Source: Vulcanimicrobiota bacterium
GTDB taxonomy: Bacteria; Vulcanimicrobiota; Vulcanimicrobiia; Vulcanimicrobiales; Vulcanimicrobiaceae
Assembly (NCBI GenBank): GCA_019236975.1
Contig: JAFAHZ010000121.1
Coordinates: forward strand, 1-51,814
Reading direction: 5' to 3'
Length of the DNA: 51,814 nt
Each line of letters opens with the position of its first letter. Within the stretch, counting starts at the first letter, position 1. Below, piece by piece: positions 40,848 to 49,687 of the stretch. The notes beneath the pieces were generated by a model. The model saw only the letters and a list, made by a program, of their open reading frames with translations, did not search any database and was not told the origin of the DNA. The position numbers were made by a program, and so were the translations under genes.

Positions 40848-42146
40848 ATGGACCACGTTCTAACGCCCTGGGTCGCCCAGGCCGGCCGCAAGGCTCCGGT
40901 CATCGTGCGGGGTGAGGGCTCCTACCTCTATGACGATGCCGGAAACCGGTATCTGGACCTTTCGGCCGGCCTGGTCGCGGTCAACCTCGGCCACGGCCAC
41001 GCCGGCGTCGCATCGGCCATCGGCGAGCAGGCCGCTCGTCTCGGCTACTGCGCGCCCAGCCTCGGAAACGATACGCGCTCGGCATTGGCTCGAGCGATCG
41101 CAGAAATCGGCCCCTGGGCCGAAGGCGCGCGCGTCTTCTTCACGACCGGCGGCGGTGAAGCCAACGAAGATGCGGTGAAGTTCGCGCGCGCGATGAGCGG
41201 ACGGCATAAGATTCTCACCGCGTACCGCTCGTTTCACGGGTCCGCTCCGGGCGCGGGAAGCCTGACCGGCGAGAACCGGCGATGGCCGAACGAGCCGGGG
41301 ATGCCGGGTATCGTCCGCTTTTTTGCGCCGTTTCCGTACCGCAGCCCGTTTCACACGCGCGACGCAAACGAAGAAGTCGATCGCGCGATCGCGCACCTCG
41401 AAGAGATCGTGCGCTACGAAGGCGGCGAACGCATCGCCGCGCTCCTGATCGAACCGGTCATCGGTTCCAACGGCGTCATCGTCTTTCCAGACGGTTATCT
41501 CAAGCGCGTGCGCGAGTTGTGCGACCGTCACGGCATTCTCCTGATTTTCGACGAGGTCATGACGGGATTCGGACGCACGGGCGAAGCGTTCGCTTCGCAG
41601 CGCTTCGGCGTCGCTCCCGATATACTGACCTTTGCAAAGGGCGTGACGTCGGCGTACGTGCCGCTCGGCGGCGTGGCCGTGCGCGAATCGCTCGCCAAAT
41701 TTTTCGACGCCCATCCGCTGCCCAGCGGCCACACGTTCAGCGGTCATCCGGTGGCGGCGGCTGCCGGCCTTGCCGCGATCGAAGCTTATCGCAACGAAGG
41801 GCTGTTTGCGCGAGCACGCGTCGTCGAGGGCTGGCTGCGATCGCGCTTCGACGCGCTGGCCGAGCGGCATCGCATCATCGGGGAGGCGCGAGGCGTCGGC
41901 GCGTTCTTCGGACTCGAGCTGGTCACCGATCGCGATACGCGCGAGCCGCTGGTGGAATGGCAGGGCGGGAAAACGCTGCACTCACTGTTCGGCGATCTGC
42001 TCGCGCGCGGGCTCTACATTTACGGCCGGTACAACGTGATCGTCGTCTCGCCGCCGCTAACGATCGGCGAAGCCGAGCTCGACGAAGCGATGACGATTTT
42101 CGACGAAGCGTTTGCCGAATTCGCCAAGATTCCAAAGGCAGGATAA
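40848..42146 (+). CDS. Class III aminotransferase, beta-alanine/taurine-pyruvate type
   Basis: The product is 432 aa from the ATG at 40848 (AGAGGTG 4-6 nt upstream). PLP-fold motifs: FFTTGGGEANEDAVKFAR, AYRSFHGSAPGAGSLTG, LLIEPVIGSNGVIVFPDGY, FDEVMTGFGRTGEAF and the Schiff-base lysine in LTFAKGVTSAYVPLG (K264). The AKGVTSAY-PLG signature and the SFHGS motif fit the pyruvate-dependent omega-transaminases for beta-alanine or taurine. With the next gene it would turn beta-alanine into malonate semialdehyde and then acetyl-CoA. The substrate is inferred from context. The dehydrogenase ATG is 2 nt after its stop. Confidence 0.85.
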   Translation: MDHVLTPWVAQAGRKAPVIVRGEGSYLYDDAGNRYLDLSAGLVAVNLGHGHAGVASAIGEQAARLGYCAPSLGNDTRSALARAIAEIGPWAEGARVFFTTGGGEANEDAVKFARAMSGRHKILTAYRSFHGSAPGAGSLTGENRRWPNEPGMPGIVRFFAPFPYRSPFHTRDANEEVDRAIAHLEEIVRYEGGERIAALLIEPVIGSNGVIVFPDGYLKRVRELCDRHGILLIFDEVMTGFGRTGEAFASQRFGVAPDILTFAKGVTSAYVPLGGVAVRESLAKFFDAHPLPSGHTFSGHPVAAAAGLAAIEAYRNEGLFARARVVEGWLRSRFDALAERHRIIGEARGVGAFFGLELVTDRDTREPLVEWQGGKTLHSLFGDLLARGLYIYGRYNVIVVSPPLTIGEAELDEAMTIFDEAFAEFAKIPKAG

Positions 42147-42148
42147 TC

Positions 42149-43537
42149 ATGCAGATGGTGGTCACCGATCCGGCAACCGGGCTGGAGCTCGGCAGCGTTG
42201 CCGTCGCGCAGACCGACGACGTAGAACGGGCGGTCGCGGCGGCGAGCGCCGCGTTCGAGAGCTGGTCGGCCGTTCCCGTGGTCGAGCGCGCGCGCATGCT
42301 GTTTCGTTACGCCGACGCGCTCGAGCGCCGGCACGAAGATCTCGCGCGCAGCGTTTCGCGCGAAAATGGAAAGACGATCGCCGACGCGCGCGCCGAAGTG
42401 CGCCGCGGCATCGAAGCCGTCGAGTTTGCCTGCGGTATGCCGTCCCTGATGATGGGCGACGCACTGCCCGACATCGCGCGCGACGTCGATTGCGTTTCGC
42501 TGCGCTTTCCGCTCGGCGTCTGCGCCGGAATCACGCCGTTTAACTTTCCCTCGATGATTCCGCTCTGGATGTTTCCCATCGCCATCGCGGCCGGAAATAC
42601 GTTCGTGCTCAAACCATCGCCGCAAACTCCCCTCACCGCCGACTTGCTGGCGGACGTTTCGCGCGACGCGAAGTTCCCCGACGGCGTCCTGACCGTCGTG
42701 CACGGCGCCGCCGACACCGTCAACGCGCTGATCGATCACCCGGGTATCGCGGCCGTATCGTTCGTCGGCTCCTCGCACGTCGCACGGATCGTCCAAGAGC
42801 GCGCGGTACGCGCCCACAAACGCGTGCAAGCGTTAGGCGGTGCGAAGAATTTTCTGGTCGTGATGCCCGATGGCGTCAAGCAAAGCACGGTCGACGCGAT
42901 TATGAGCTCGGCGTTCGGCGGCGCGGGACAACGCTGCCTTGCCGGATCGGTGGTGGTTGCCGTCGGCGCCGCCGCCGAGAGGCTGCCGCAGATGCTCGTC
43001 GACGCCGCGCGCGGTTTGCGCTTGGGCTGCGGCCTCGACGCCGCTACCGACGTGGGCCCGGTCATCAGTCACGACGCGATCGCGCGCATCGACGGATACG
43101 TCGAGCGGGCTCAAAAGGACGGAGCGACGATGCTGCTGGCGCCCGATCCGGCCGCGCGCGACGCGAAGGGCTCCTTTCTTTCCCCGGTCGTCTTCGATCG
43201 CGTCGATCCGGAAAGCGAGCTGGCCCGCGAAGAAATTTTCGGCCCCGTGCTCGCGATCGTGCGCACCGCAACGCTCGACGAAGCCATCGCGATCGCGAAC
43301 CGGTCGCGTTACGGCAACGCGTCGTCGATCTTCACCGCCGACGGCGGCAGCGCGCGCACGTTCGCCAACCGGATCGAGGTCGGCATGGTCGGCGTCAATG
43401 TCGGCGTCGCCGCACCCATGGCGTTTTTCCCGTTCGGCGGCGTCAAAGAATCGATCTTCGGCGATCTCCGCTGCCACGGAAAGGATGCGGTAGCTTTCTA
43501 CACGCAGCAGCGCGTCGTCATCTCGCGTTGGCCTTAA
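42149..43537 (+). CDS. mmsA: Methylmalonate/malonate-semialdehyde dehydrogenase (CoA-acylating)
   Basis: The product is 462 aa, slightly shorter than typical MmsA (about 490-500). PFNFPSMIPLWMFPIAIAAGN, nucleophile Cys263 in GAGQRCLAGS and FPFGGVKESIFGDLRCHGKDAVAFYTQ are MMSDH-specific. The general-base Glu of ordinary aldehyde dehydrogenases is replaced by Asn in QALGGAKNFLVV, as expected for the CoA-acylating subgroup. It gives acetyl-CoA or propionyl-CoA plus CO2 and NADH from malonate or methylmalonate semialdehyde. It is coupled to the transaminase and its stop overlaps the convergent gntR stop by 3 nt. Confidence 0.9.
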   Translation: MQMVVTDPATGLELGSVAVAQTDDVERAVAAASAAFESWSAVPVVERARMLFRYADALERRHEDLARSVSRENGKTIADARAEVRRGIEAVEFACGMPSLMMGDALPDIARDVDCVSLRFPLGVCAGITPFNFPSMIPLWMFPIAIAAGNTFVLKPSPQTPLTADLLADVSRDAKFPDGVLTVVHGAADTVNALIDHPGIAAVSFVGSSHVARIVQERAVRAHKRVQALGGAKNFLVVMPDGVKQSTVDAIMSSAFGGAGQRCLAGSVVVAVGAAAERLPQMLVDAARGLRLGCGLDAATDVGPVISHDAIARIDGYVERAQKDGATMLLAPDPAARDAKGSFLSPVVFDRVDPESELAREEIFGPVLAIVRTATLDEAIAIANRSRYGNASSIFTADGGSARTFANRIEVGMVGVNVGVAAPMAFFPFGGVKESIFGDLRCHGKDAVAFYTQQRVVISRWP

Positions 43538-44175
43538 ACGCTCAACTCGTCGAAGCCGTGGGTGATGTGAGCGTCCAGCAGCTTGCGCGACATGAGGTAT
43601 TCGCCCCGCTCGACGGCATCGAAGAGCAGATCGTGCTCGTTCACGAGATCCTCGGCGCTTTGATACGTCGCCGTCGTTACGTCGATGTAGAGGCGAATCT
43701 GCACGATGAGGCTCTCGTAGGCGCGCGCGACCAGCGCGTTGCCGGCCATGGCGACCATATCGCGGTGCATTGCGAGGTCCGCTTCGATGGTCGCGTGCCG
43801 GTCGCCGCGGGCAATCGCCGCGCGCATGGCTCCGACGTGTTCGCGCAGCCGCGCGATTCGATCGCGGTCGCGGCTCGACACGAGGCGCTCCAAGGCGAAA
43901 TGCTCGAGCGCCAAGCGAAACTCCAAGAGCTCCGCTAAGCGCGCTTTGTCCAACGGTACCACGACCGCTCCGCGGTAGGGCAGAATTTCGACGAGCCCCT
44001 CCTCGGCCAAGCGTAACAGCGCCTCGCGCACCGGGCTCCGGCTGACGCCGAGCTCGCGGGAAATATCGAGCTCGACGAGACGCGATCCCGGCGCGAGCTC
44101 GCGTTTGGCGATGCGTTCGCGCAGCAGAGCCGCGACGCGAACTGCAGTCGAGGCGCGTTCGAAGGTTTGCTCCAT
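43534..44175 (-). CDS. GntR-family (FCD domain) transcriptional regulator
   Basis: The product is 213 aa. The N-terminal winged helix is typical GntR (LRERIAKRELAPGSRLVE, ISRELGVSRSPVREALLRLAEEGLVEI). The C-terminal FCD helical domain keeps the metal-binding residues (EADLAMHRDMVAMAGN, NEHDLLFDAVERG, LLDAHITHG). It probably senses a small acid or amine-derived metabolite. The ATG overlaps the permease stop (TAATG), so it is made from the permease message and would regulate itself through the 45558-45569 site, and the transaminase operon through 40821-40832. Confidence 0.92.
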   Translation of the reverse strand: MEQTFERASTAVRVAALLRERIAKRELAPGSRLVELDISRELGVSRSPVREALLRLAEEGLVEILPYRGAVVVPLDKARLAELLEFRLALEHFALERLVSSRDRDRIARLREHVGAMRAAIARGDRHATIEADLAMHRDMVAMAGNALVARAYESLIVQIRLYIDVTTATYQSAEDLVNEHDLLFDAVERGEYLMSRKLLDAHITHGFDELSV

Positions 44176-45536
44176 TACGGCGTCTCCGCCGACGTCGCCG
44201 CACCGCGCCGTCGCATTGCGAACAATGCCCAGCCGGCTGCCAGAAACGCCAGATACACGTACGCGAAATACCGCTGCGGCGGCGCGGGTACGGGATAGAA
44301 CAGCGTCACCGCCGGAACTACCAGCAGCACGAGCGCCACGATCGACACGGCGAGATCGATCGGCCGGTGTTCGCCGCGCCGTTTCACGAAAACGAACGCC
44401 GCGATCGAAATGAGCCCGTAAATCGTGATGAATCCAAACGAGCTCAAGGTTCCGGTATTGTTGAAGATATCCAGCGGGCTCACGCCGCCGAACAGCGACC
44501 CGAGCGCCACGGCGAGCGTTACGGCGGTCACGACCGTCACCGCGACGTTGGGCGTATCGTGCTTGGGCTCGACCGCCGCAAGAACGCGCGGCAATGCGTT
44601 GGTCGACGCCATCGCGTAGGCGATGCGGCCGGCCGCGGTAATGCATGCGAGCAGCACCGAAAATGCCGCGCTAAACGCACCGATGAGGAGCGGAACGCGC
44701 AGAAACCCGAGGTTGTAAGATGCCACCAGCGTGCCCAGCGGAAAGGTTTCCTGCGCCAGCGGTTTCCCGGCGTGCGCGAAACCGACGATTTCTGCATACA
44801 TGGCGACGATGAAAAACGCGCTTGCAAAAACGACGCTGCCGATGACCGCACGCGGAATCGTCACGAGCGGACGCTTGGCTTCCGCGCCGAACGCCGTAGC
44901 GCTTTCGAAACCGACGAAGCTGAAGATAGCGAACCCGATTGCCAGTCCGAATCCGCCGGGAAATCCGCCCGTCGCGCGCAGCTGATTGGTATCGATCGAC
45001 GGGCCGTGCGCGGCCAAAATCAATCCGACGAGCACGCAGATCATCGCGACCGACGTCGCTTCGAAGACGAGCATCACGATGGCCGACAACTGTACGCCGC
45101 GATACGCGAGCAGCCACGCCGCAACGGCGACCAGCGTCGCAATGACCGCTGCCGGCGCGTGGACGCCGGCGAGCCCAAGCAGTTGATCCGCGAAGACCGA
45201 CGTCGAGCCCAAGCCGGAAGCCGCTACGAAGCCGTAGGCCCACAGCAGCGACCATCCGGCGAACGCCCCGGTGGTGGATCCGAGATTGTCGGCGACGTAG
45301 CCGTACATCGATCCGGCCGCACTGGAGCGGCGAGCGAATTGATTGATATTGAATGCGACGAAAATCATCATCGCGCCGCCGAAGACGTACGCGATCCACG
45401 TTCCGTTGCCGGCATTGGCAAACATGAACGGTGCGATGAGCAGCGGCGTCATGCTCGGGCCGATGCCGGCAATCGAAATCGCCAGCACCTCGACAAAGCC
45501 GAGAGACCCCGACTTGAGCTGGGCGGGCTGCTCCAT
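44175..45536 (-). CDS. APC-superfamily amino acid permease
   Basis: The product is 453 aa from the ATG at 45536 (the frame itself runs to 45929 over the divergent gene). About 12 transmembrane helices. APC signatures: SIAGIGPSMTPLLIAPFMF in TM1, SSAAGSMYGYVADNLG after TM2 and FSFVGFESATAFGAEAKRPLVTIPRAV in TM6. It would import an amino acid by proton symport; with the linked transaminase and dehydrogenase, beta-alanine or a similar omega-amino acid is the best guess. A GTCGACAAT operator lies 21 nt upstream. The stop overlaps the gntR ATG. Confidence 0.9.
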   Translation of the reverse strand: MEQPAQLKSGSLGFVEVLAISIAGIGPSMTPLLIAPFMFANAGNGTWIAYVFGGAMMIFVAFNINQFARRSSAAGSMYGYVADNLGSTTGAFAGWSLLWAYGFVAASGLGSTSVFADQLLGLAGVHAPAAVIATLVAVAAWLLAYRGVQLSAIVMLVFEATSVAMICVLVGLILAAHGPSIDTNQLRATGGFPGGFGLAIGFAIFSFVGFESATAFGAEAKRPLVTIPRAVIGSVVFASAFFIVAMYAEIVGFAHAGKPLAQETFPLGTLVASYNLGFLRVPLLIGAFSAAFSVLLACITAAGRIAYAMASTNALPRVLAAVEPKHDTPNVAVTVVTAVTLAVALGSLFGGVSPLDIFNNTGTLSSFGFITIYGLISIAAFVFVKRRGEHRPIDLAVSIVALVLLVVPAVTLFYPVPAPPQRYFAYVYLAFLAAGWALFAMRRRGAATSAETP

Positions 45537-45557
45537 GCCCCGTGCTCTGCTCCGTCG

Positions 45558-45569
45558 ACAGTCGACAAT
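45558..45569. promoter_or_regulatory. Second GntR operator-like dyad, before the permease-gntR operon
   Basis: ACAGTCGACAAT differs from the 40821 palindrome at two positions and shares its GTCGACAAT core. A second GTCGAC (45554-45559) overlaps it with a 7-bp offset. It lies 21 nt before the permease ATG and about 68 bp before the divergent TPM gene. Confidence 0.6.
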
Positions 45570-45636
45570 CCTAGCCGGAAGGACGAAACTCGCCGGCAGC
45601 CCATAGGTAGAACGCCACGTGAGGAGTTTGACGTCC

Positions 45637-46611
45637 ATGATTCGACCGCTCGCTTGCCTTGCTGCGGCCGCCGCCGTTCTGACGGCCGTGCCGGCGCCGG
45701 CTCGCGATTTCGTCCAAGACGGCGCCGGGATGTTCTCGGCGTCGACGGTCGCGCAGCTGAACCAGCGCATCGGCAACTTCAACGCCCAAACCGGAAAAGA
45801 CGTCGTCGTCGTTACCGTTCCTTCGCTAAACGGAGCGACGCTGCAGAACGCCGCGCAATCGGCATTTTCGCAGCAGAACGTCAACGGCGTGCTGATCTTC
45901 GTCGCGCGCGACGACCGCCGCGACATCATCGTTCCCGATCGTGCCGGCGTGCAAGCCGGATGGTTTACGCCGGACGTGCTGCGAGGTATTCGCGAATCGA
46001 TGGAAGCGCAGTTCCGCAGCGAAAACTTCGATGCAGGTATAGCCGCAGCCGTCGACGGCGTCCTTAACGTCTATCGCGCGCACGCCGGAAATCTGCGGAA
46101 TGCAAACGCAAACTCCGCGAACGCGCCCGTCACCGTAGGAACCGGAGGATTCCATCTCTCGATGTTTTGGTGGATTATCATCGCCGTCGTCGGCTTTTTG
46201 ATTCTGCGCTCGATTTTGCGCGCGATGTCCGGACCGCGCTATTACGGCGGAATGCCGGGAGCCGGCGGACCGATGCCCGGACCGGGCTACGGCGGCTACG
46301 GGTACGGTGGAGGCGGCGGCAGCTTTTGGAGCGGTCTGCTCGGCGGCCTGGGCGGTGCTTGGCTCGGCAACGAGATGTTCGGCCAGCACGGCGGCGGATT
46401 TACCGGTCCGGCCGACGCCGCCCAAGGCAATGCCGGCGGCTGGGGCGGCGACTCGAGCGGCGGCGGATTTCAAAGCGATGCGGGTCAAGCGGATATGAGC
46501 GGATCGAGCGGCGGCGACTTCGGCGGCGGCGGCTTCGGGGGCGATAGCGGCGGCGGCTTCGGAGGCGGCGATTTCGGCGGCGGCGGAGGCGACTCGGGCG
46601 GCGGCTGGTAA
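45637..46611 (+). CDS. TPM-domain (YgcG-like) membrane protein with Gly-rich tail
   Basis: The product is 324 aa from the ATG at 45637 (GAGGAG 10 nt upstream). Signal peptide (residues 1-27, ending PAPAR). TPM domain about 29-155: FVQDGAGMFSASTVAQLNQRI, VVVVTVPSLNGA, NVNGVLIFVARDDRRDIIVPDR and RGIRESMEAQF. A TM helix (MFWWIIIAVVGFLILRSIL, about 170-190) follows and then 120 residues rich in Gly with GGGFGGD repeats. TPM proteins have been linked to photosystem repair and membrane protein turnover, but bacterial roles are unclear. Confidence 0.88.
   Translation: MIRPLACLAAAAAVLTAVPAPARDFVQDGAGMFSASTVAQLNQRIGNFNAQTGKDVVVVTVPSLNGATLQNAAQSAFSQQNVNGVLIFVARDDRRDIIVPDRAGVQAGWFTPDVLRGIRESMEAQFRSENFDAGIAAAVDGVLNVYRAHAGNLRNANANSANAPVTVGTGGFHLSMFWWIIIAVVGFLILRSILRAMSGPRYYGGMPGAGGPMPGPGYGGYGYGGGGGSFWSGLLGGLGGAWLGNEMFGQHGGGFTGPADAAQGNAGGWGGDSSGGGFQSDAGQADMSGSSGGDFGGGGFGGDSGGGFGGGDFGGGGGDSGGGW
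46230..46608 (+). repeat. Low-complexity glycine-codon tract
   Basis: Imperfect GGC-GGC repeats coding for Gly/Ser/Asp/Phe in the tail of the TPM protein. It is a compositional repeat within the gene rather than a mobile element. Confidence 0.7.
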
Positions 46612-46656
46612 GCCCCGCGCAGTAGTTTTTCAGCCGTTACGAGTACACACGCGCTC

Positions 46657-49623
46657 ATGTATCGTCTGTTGAGCGCTTCTCTCGCTATGCTCGTCGCCTT
46701 GACGGCAGTTCCGCGGCCCGCGGCGGCCGCGACCGTGAACCCGGCGTATTTCAACGCCCTGCAGTGGCGGCTGATCGGGCCGTTCCGCGGCGGCCGTGCC
46801 CTCACCGTGACCGGAGTTCCGGGCCAGCCCGAACACTTTTATTTCGGCGCGGTCGACGGCGGCATCTGGGAGAGCCTCAACGCGGGACGGACCTGGAATC
46901 CCATCTTCGACGGTGAGTCGATCGCGTCGATCGGCGCGATAGCGGTCGCACCGAGCGCGCCGCAGACGATCTATGCCGGATCCGGCGAGGCGGACATGCG
47001 CTCGGACATCGCTTACGGCGACGGCGTGTACAAGTCGACCGACGGCGGCAAAACGTGGCAGCACCAAGGGCTCGACGACACGCGGCAAATCGGTGCGATC
47101 GTCGTCGACCCGCACGACCCCAACGTCGCGTACGTTGCAGCCGGGGGCCATCAATACGGCCCTAATGCCGAACGCGGCGTCTTTAAGACGGTCGACGGCG
47201 GCAAAACCTGGAACAAGGTGCTCTACAAAGACGACAACACCGGCGCGTTCTCGCTCGCGATGGATCCGTCCGACGCAAACGTCGTGTACGCCGGAATGTG
47301 GCAGACACGGCGTCCGCCGTGGAACGTCTATCCGCCTTCCAGCGGACCGGGCAGCGGACTCTACAAGACCGTCGACGGCGGTAAGACGTGGACGCAGCTG
47401 CACGGCGGTCTTCCAGGCAAGGTCGGTCACATCGGCTTGACGATCTCGGCAGCCGCGCCGAAACGCGTCTACGCAATGGTCGACGGCGATCCGGCACACG
47501 GCGGAATGTGGCGTTCCGACGACGCCGGTGCGACGTGGTCGCATCTCGACAACGAACGCCGCATCTGGCAGCGCGGCTGGTACTTCCTCGGCATCACGGC
47601 CGATCCGCACAATCCCGACGTAATCTATACGATGAATACGTCGACGTACAAGTCGACCGATGGCGGTAAGACCTTCAGCGCGCTGATCGGCGATCCGACC
47701 GGGCCGGATTTCCACGTCGCGTGGGTCGATCCAAACGATTCGAACCGGATCATTCTCGGCAGCGACCAGGGCGTCGTCGTCAGCGTCGACGGCGGCAAAT
47801 CGTGGAGCTCCTGGTACAATCAGCCGACGGGGCAGTTCTACCACGTCGCGACCGACAACGCGTTTTTTTACAACGCGCTCGGAGCCCAGCAGGATTCCGG
47901 TGCGGCAATCGCACCCAGCGCCACGAAGTATCTGACGCTGTCGCAGCAGGATTTTCGGCCGGTCGACGTCGGCGGCGAAAACGGTTACCTCGCACCCGAT
48001 CCGCACGATCCGCGCGTGGTTTACGGTGGTACCGTCACCAAAGAGATTCCCGAAACCGGCTGGGAGCAGAATATCGATCCGACGCTCGACCGCGTCGACA
48101 CGCTCTGGCGCAACACCTGGACACTGCCGCTAGCGTTCTCACCCGCCGACAAGACGTCGCTGTACTTCGCGCACCAGCGCATCTTCCGCACGCGCGACGG
48201 CGGAAAAACTTGGACGATCGTCAGTCCCGATTTGACTCGCGAACGCACGCCGCCGCCGGCCAACCTCGACGCGCCGGCGCTTGCGAACGATAACGGCATC
48301 TCGCGCCACGGCGTCGTCTACGCGATCGCACCGTCACCGCTGCGCGCTGCCGAAATCTGGGCCGGAACCGACGACGGCTACGTGTGGATCACGCGCGACG
48401 GCGGCGCCCATTGGTCGAACGTCACGCCGCCCGCGCTCACGCCGTGGAGCAAAGTCGGCATCGTCGAGGCGTCGCGGTTCGATCCGGCGGTCGCCTACCT
48501 CGCCGTCGACCGTCACCGTCTCGACGACGTCAAACCGTACCTCTATCGGACGCGCGATTACGGAAAAACCTGGACCGCGATCGACGCGGGCATTCCGAAT
48601 GGTTCGTTCGTCAACGCCGTGCGCGAGGATCCGCACCGGCGCGGCCTTCTGTACGCGGGCACCGAACGCGGTATCTACGTGTCGTTCGACGACGGTGCGA
48701 ACTGGCAGTCGCTTCAGCTCAATCTGCCCGTCACGTCGATTCGCGACATCGCGGTGCACGGCGACGACGTCGTCGTCGCAACGCACGGGCGAGCGTTCTG
48801 GGTGCTCGACGACGTCGCGTCGCTGCGACAGTCAGCCGACGCCGCGGCAGCCGGCGGAACGTACCTGTTTGCGCCCGCGGCGGCCTATCGCGTGCGCACC
48901 GGCAACGAAGAGGGTACGCCCTTACCGCTGGACGAGCCGCAAGCGAAAAACCCCGAACGCGGCGTCTACGTCGACTACTACCTCGGCGATGCGCCTGCGA
49001 CGCCCGTCGTGCTTAGCGTCTACGACGCGAGCGGAGCGCTGGTGCGCCGCTGGTCGAGCGCCGAGCCCTCAAAACCCGTCGATCCGAAAACCGTCGATTT
49101 CACGCCGTACTGGATTCCCGCGCATCCGGTGCCGGCAGCGACGGCCGGCGCGCATCGTTTCGTCTGGGACTTCCATCAGGGCACGCCGCGCGGACCGCTC
49201 GTTCCGCCAGGGCGTTACACCATTACGTTGAGCGCCGGCGGCCGCTCGTACTCGCGCACGGCGACGATTCTGCGCGATCCGCGCGTTCCGGCGACGGACG
49301 CCGATTTAATCGCTCAGTACGTGCTTGCCCGAAAGATCGAGTCGCTGCGCGCGGAAGTCGAAGCGGCGCGTAAGCGGGCGCAAGCCGCCGGAAATGCCGC
49401 CGTGGCCGGAAGCGAACCGGCGGACAATCCGGACGACTCCGTGGGCGCGTACTCGAACGATCTCTCGAGCTTGCTCTACGTCGGGAACTCGCTCGATAAC
49501 CTCGGCGCTGCGGTTGAAAGCGCCGATGCAGCGCCGACGCCGACCATGTACGACGCGTATCGCAAACTCGAGTTGCTGTACCGCCGCGCGGCCGCGCACG
49601 TTACTGCGGCGAAGCACCAGTAG
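46657..49623 (+). CDS. Secreted BNR/Asp-box repeat protein (sortilin/VPS10-like propeller)
   Basis: The product is 988 aa. Signal peptide residues 1-24 (ending AAAA). The first 720 residues hold many Asp-box turns of the type STDGGKTW (VYKSTDGGKTWQH, VFKTVDGGKTWNK, LYKTVDGGKTWTQ, IFRTRDGGKTWTI, IWITRDGGAHWSN-like), which build one or two large beta-propellers like those of sortilin and sialidases. The C-terminal 230 residues include a FlgD-Ig-like segment (VVLSVYDASGALVRRW, LVPPGRYTITLSAGG) and a helical end. Proteins of this layout are often annotated as glycosyl hydrolases, but no sialidase Arg triad is evident. A GAGCCCGC hairpin follows the stop. Confidence 0.88.
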   Translation: MYRLLSASLAMLVALTAVPRPAAAATVNPAYFNALQWRLIGPFRGGRALTVTGVPGQPEHFYFGAVDGGIWESLNAGRTWNPIFDGESIASIGAIAVAPSAPQTIYAGSGEADMRSDIAYGDGVYKSTDGGKTWQHQGLDDTRQIGAIVVDPHDPNVAYVAAGGHQYGPNAERGVFKTVDGGKTWNKVLYKDDNTGAFSLAMDPSDANVVYAGMWQTRRPPWNVYPPSSGPGSGLYKTVDGGKTWTQLHGGLPGKVGHIGLTISAAAPKRVYAMVDGDPAHGGMWRSDDAGATWSHLDNERRIWQRGWYFLGITADPHNPDVIYTMNTSTYKSTDGGKTFSALIGDPTGPDFHVAWVDPNDSNRIILGSDQGVVVSVDGGKSWSSWYNQPTGQFYHVATDNAFFYNALGAQQDSGAAIAPSATKYLTLSQQDFRPVDVGGENGYLAPDPHDPRVVYGGTVTKEIPETGWEQNIDPTLDRVDTLWRNTWTLPLAFSPADKTSLYFAHQRIFRTRDGGKTWTIVSPDLTRERTPPPANLDAPALANDNGISRHGVVYAIAPSPLRAAEIWAGTDDGYVWITRDGGAHWSNVTPPALTPWSKVGIVEASRFDPAVAYLAVDRHRLDDVKPYLYRTRDYGKTWTAIDAGIPNGSFVNAVREDPHRRGLLYAGTERGIYVSFDDGANWQSLQLNLPVTSIRDIAVHGDDVVVATHGRAFWVLDDVASLRQSADAAAAGGTYLFAPAAAYRVRTGNEEGTPLPLDEPQAKNPERGVYVDYYLGDAPATPVVLSVYDASGALVRRWSSAEPSKPVDPKTVDFTPYWIPAHPVPAATAGAHRFVWDFHQGTPRGPLVPPGRYTITLSAGGRSYSRTATILRDPRVPATDADLIAQYVLARKIESLRAEVEAARKRAQAAGNAAVAGSEPADNPDDSVGAYSNDLSSLLYVGNSLDNLGAAVESADAAPTPTMYDAYRKLELLYRRAAAHVTAAKHQ

Positions 49624-49640
49624 CGCCGCTTTTCGCGACG

Positions 49641-49664
49641 AGGAGCCCGCCGGAGCGGGCTCCT
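49641..49664. terminator. Strong hairpin between convergent genes
   Basis: AGGAGCCCGC (49641-49650) and GCGGGCTCCT (49655-49664) form a perfect 10-bp stem with a CGGA tetraloop, followed by TTTGC on the plus strand. It stands in the 64-nt gap between the stops of the BNR protein and the phosphoesterase and could serve both. Confidence 0.75.
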
Positions 49665-49687
49665 TTGCATGCTAAGAGATCGCCGTT

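Noticed and set aside
44367-46067. 566-codon plus-strand open frame opposite the permease
   Set aside because: It is Arg/His-rich antisense of the permease and runs over the TPM gene start in another frame. It has no domain-like sequence, as expected for a GC-rich shadow.
46630-48006. 458-codon minus-strand frame opposite the BNR protein
   Set aside because: Arg/Val/Asp-rich shadow of the Asp-box repeats. The plus-strand frame has a signal peptide and clear repeats.
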